This document shows positions 62,216 to 64,000 of a DNA stretch of 64,000 nucleotides, in pieces. The stretch is from Planococcus glaciei (GTDB lineage: Bacteria > Bacillota > Bacilli > Bacillales_A > Planococcaceae), in contig NZ_FNDC01000005.1 in assembly GCF_900099655.1 (NCBI RefSeq), forward strand, positions 124,001 to 188,000. The letters run 5' to 3'. Position 1 is the stretch's first letter; the number at the start of each line of letters is the position of its first letter. The notes below the pieces were generated by a model, which was given only the letters and a program-made list of their open reading frames with translations, ran no database searches and was not told the origin of the DNA. Both the position numbers and the translations under genes were made by a program.

Positions 62216-63213
62216 TTCAACACTTCCTTTTCGTAGCCGGATGGGTTTTTAGAATGCCAGTTCCAGGCGTCTGCGATGATTTTTTCAACGGACGTATGGA
62301 CCGGATTCCAGCCGAGCACGGTTCTCGCTTTGTCGGAACTGGCAATCAGGATGCTCGGGTCGCCTGCACGGCGTGCACCCGTTTTCACCGGGATGTTCTT
62401 GCCGGTCACCGAACGGGCAGCGGAAATCATTTCGTTGACGGAAAAGCCTTGGCTGCTCCCTAAGTTAAAGACATCGCTGTCGCCGCCTTGTCTTAAATAG
62501 TCGAGCGCCAGTAAATGCGCACGGATCAAGTCTTCGACGTGGACGTAATCGCGGATGCACGTGCCGTCTGCAGTATCGTAGTCATCGCCGAACACGGTGA
62601 TTTCGCTTCGCTGCCCAAGCGCTGTCTGCAAGATCAACGGCACGAGATGGGATTCCGGGCGGTGGTCTTCGCCGATTTCGGCGCCTTCTCTTGCACCTGC
62701 CACATTAAAATAGCGCAGCGACACAAATTTCAAGTCATGTGCAAGGCCGGTCCACTTCATGAGCTTTTCCATGGTGAGCTTGGTTTCGCCGTAAGTGCTC
62801 GTCGGAACGGTCGGCATCGTTTCGGTGATCGGCACCGCTTCCGGTTCGCCGTATGTGGCGGCGGTGGAAGAAAAGACGATTTTCCGGACGCCGTGCTTGG
62901 TCATCGCCTGCAATAACACTTGCGTTCCGTAGACATTGTTGTCGAAATACTTCAAAGGATTCTCCATTGATTCGCCGACCAGGGAATTGGCAGCAAAATG
63001 GACGACTTCGTCAATCGCTTCTTTTTCAAAGACAAAATTGAGAAACGCGGCATCCCGGATATCGCCTTCGTAAAATACCGCTTCCGGGTGGACCGCTTCC
63101 CGGTGGCCCGTTTCCAGGTTGTCGACAACGACAACCCGCGTTCCTTGGTCGATCAATTGATAGACCGCGTGCGATCCGATATATCCAGCTCCGCCTAATA
63201 CTAAAACCGTCAT
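62212..63213 (-). CDS. galE: UDP-glucose 4-epimerase
   Basis: A 333-residue extended SDR enzyme interconverting UDP-galactose and UDP-glucose. NAD motif GGAGYIGSH (8-16), catalytic SSTAATYG and YGETK (the YxxxK pair), and the substrate-loop region RYFNVAGA. The C-terminal [28 protein letters not shown] is typical of GalE. Start 63213 ([10 protein letters not shown]) has GAGGAG at 8-base spacing and sits two bases after the galK stop; TTG 63219 is the alternative. Middle gene of galK-galE-galT. Confidence 0.96.
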   Translation of the reverse strand: MTVLVLGGAGYIGSHAVYQLIDQGTRVVVVDNLETGHREAVHPEAVFYEGDIRDAAFLNFVFEKEAIDEVVHFAANSLVGESMENPLKYFDNNVYGTQVLLQAMTKHGVRKIVFSSTAATYGEPEAVPITETMPTVPTSTYGETKLTMEKLMKWTGLAHDLKFVSLRYFNVAGAREGAEIGEDHRPESHLVPLILQTALGQRSEITVFGDDYDTADGTCIRDYVHVEDLIRAHLLALDYLRQGGDSDVFNLGSSQGFSVNEMISAARSVTGKNIPVKTGARRAGDPSILIASSDKARTVLGWNPVHTSVEKIIADAWNWHSKNPSGYEKEVLK

Positions 63214-63215
63214 GG

Positions 63216-64000
63216 TCAAAACTCCTCTACAAGTTCTTTGGCGCCATCCGAAATTTTCGCCTCATAAAAAGAAGGGGCGTAGCCAAACGCTTCGGTATAG
63301 CTTTCCGCTATTGTTTCTTTCAAACTTTTCACTTGTTCCTGTTCGACGATGGCAATCGCACATCCCCCGAATCCTGCACCGGTCATCCGTGCGCCGATGA
63401 CGCCGGGATGCGCCCAAGCCGTTTCGGCAATGTGGTCGAGTTCCGCACCCGTCACTTCGTAGTCGTCCCGGAGCGACAGGTGGGAGGCGTTCATCAATTC
63501 GCCGAAGCGCTCGAGATTGCCCCTTTCCAGTTCGTCGAGCGCGAGCAGCGTCCGTTCGTTTTCGGAGACGGCGTGCTTCGCCCGTCTGCGGTTTGTGTCG
63601 CTAGTGATCAGGTGCTGGAACTGCTCAAACTTTTCGTTCGTCAGTTCGCCGAGGCTGGTGACGGGCAGTTCCGCACGCAGGTCTTCCAGCGCCTGTTCGC
63701 ATTCGCTGCGGCGTTCGTTGTACTTCGAGCCGGCCAGTGTCCGCTGCTTGTTAGAGTTGATGATGACAATCTCGTGGTCGTTTAATTTAACCGGCGCGTA
63801 GCTGTACTTCAAGGTCTGGCAATCCAATAAAATCGCCGCATCCTTTTTGCCTTTGCCGATGGCGAACTGATCCATGATGCCGCTGTTGACACCGATATAA
63901 TCGTTTTCTACCCGTTGCCCAAGTTGGATCATCTGCAGGCGGTCGATCGTCAAATCGAACAAGCCTTCGAGCACCACGCCGGTCGCCATTTCAATGGAAG
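63216..64000 (-). CDS. galK: Galactokinase, C-terminal part (5' end outside window)
   Basis: The frame is open to the window edge ([16 protein letters not shown] at the border), so the N-terminal substrate motif lies beyond it. About 260 residues remain of a usual 390. GHMP-family features present are [29 protein letters not shown] (with the catalytic Asp of GIMDQF), the [13 protein letters not shown] region and motif 3 [17 protein letters not shown]. Galactokinase phosphorylates galactose at C1, the first Leloir step. Its stop directly precedes the galE start. First known gene of the gal operon; the promoter is outside the window. Confidence 0.95.
   Translation of the reverse strand, partial: SIEMATGVVLEGLFDLTIDRLQMIQLGQRVENDYIGVNSGIMDQFAIGKGKKDAAILLDCQTLKYSYAPVKLNDHEIVIINSNKQRTLAGSKYNERRSECEQALEDLRAELPVTSLGELTNEKFEQFQHLITSDTNRRRAKHAVSENERTLLALDELERGNLERFGELMNASHLSLRDDYEVTGAELDHIAETAWAHPGVIGARMTGAGFGGCAIAIVEQEQVKSLKETIAESYTEAFGYAPSFYEAKISDGAKELVEEF

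Overview
The window looks like chromosome of a low- to mid-GC Gram-positive bacterium of the Bacillales, most likely Planococcaceae (Planococcus/Planomicrobium type). This is inferred from strong AAGGAGG-type ribosome binding sites, Bacillus-like families (YesMN, YtvA-type LOV-STAS, YugO-type K+ channel, MpsC-domain protein, TagF-like transferase, class II GalT), CcpA cre sites, U-tailed terminators and Bacillales-type intergenic repeats. No rRNA, tRNA, CRISPR array, transposase, integrase or phage gene was seen.

Layout. 1-8 kb: the 3' end of a thiamine-diphosphate enzyme, an unknown protein, a PAS-PAS-GAF-GGDEF-EAL protein, a secreted GH10 xylanase with a cre site, a DUF4385 protein, a TIGR01777 epimerase-like protein and a GNAT acetyltransferase. 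8-16 kb: a DUF817 membrane protein, an alpha/beta hydrolase, a secreted M14 carboxypeptidase, a candidate small RNA with its own promoter and terminator, an S9 peptidase and a CDP-glycerol glycerophosphotransferase. 16-22 kb: a LOV-STAS blue-light sensor, a divergent SDR/TetR pair, a manganese riboswitch upstream of a TerC protein, a tandem MpsC-domain protein and a K+ channel. 22-30 kb: SelO, a long dispersed repeat, BioY, a GH13 alpha-glucosidase and a PBP2a/PBP3-type penicillin-binding lipoprotein. 30-37 kb: a MarR regulator translationally coupled to a heterodimeric ABC exporter, two tandem CPBP proteases and a 56-residue membrane protein. 37-45 kb: a HutG-like protein with altered metal ligands, an HxlR regulator, an MMPL exporter with a two-component system and a small haem-copper-oxidase-like membrane protein, a DJ-1/PfpI protein and a ZIP-like membrane protein.

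45.8-64 kb is one functional unit for galactoside use. A YesMN two-component system precedes a sugar ABC transporter (binding protein and two permeases), followed by GH36 alpha-galactosidase, GH35 beta-galactosidase and GH42 beta-galactosidase. On the facing strand lie galK (cut by the window edge), galE, galT and an MsmK-type ATPase that probably energises the transporter. Imported galacto-oligosaccharides would be cleaved in the cytoplasm and galactose passed to the Leloir pathway. cre-like sites lie before the transporter and the ATPase gene.

The most unusual feature is a set of four intergenic arrays with a strict 21-bp period. Three share a GAGCGTATTTT core (near 12.7, 36.7 and 43.2 kb) and one has a different CTTCGATA core (29.4 kb). 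Two copies of a ~390-bp dispersed repeat, one flanked by duplicated terminator hairpins, are also present.
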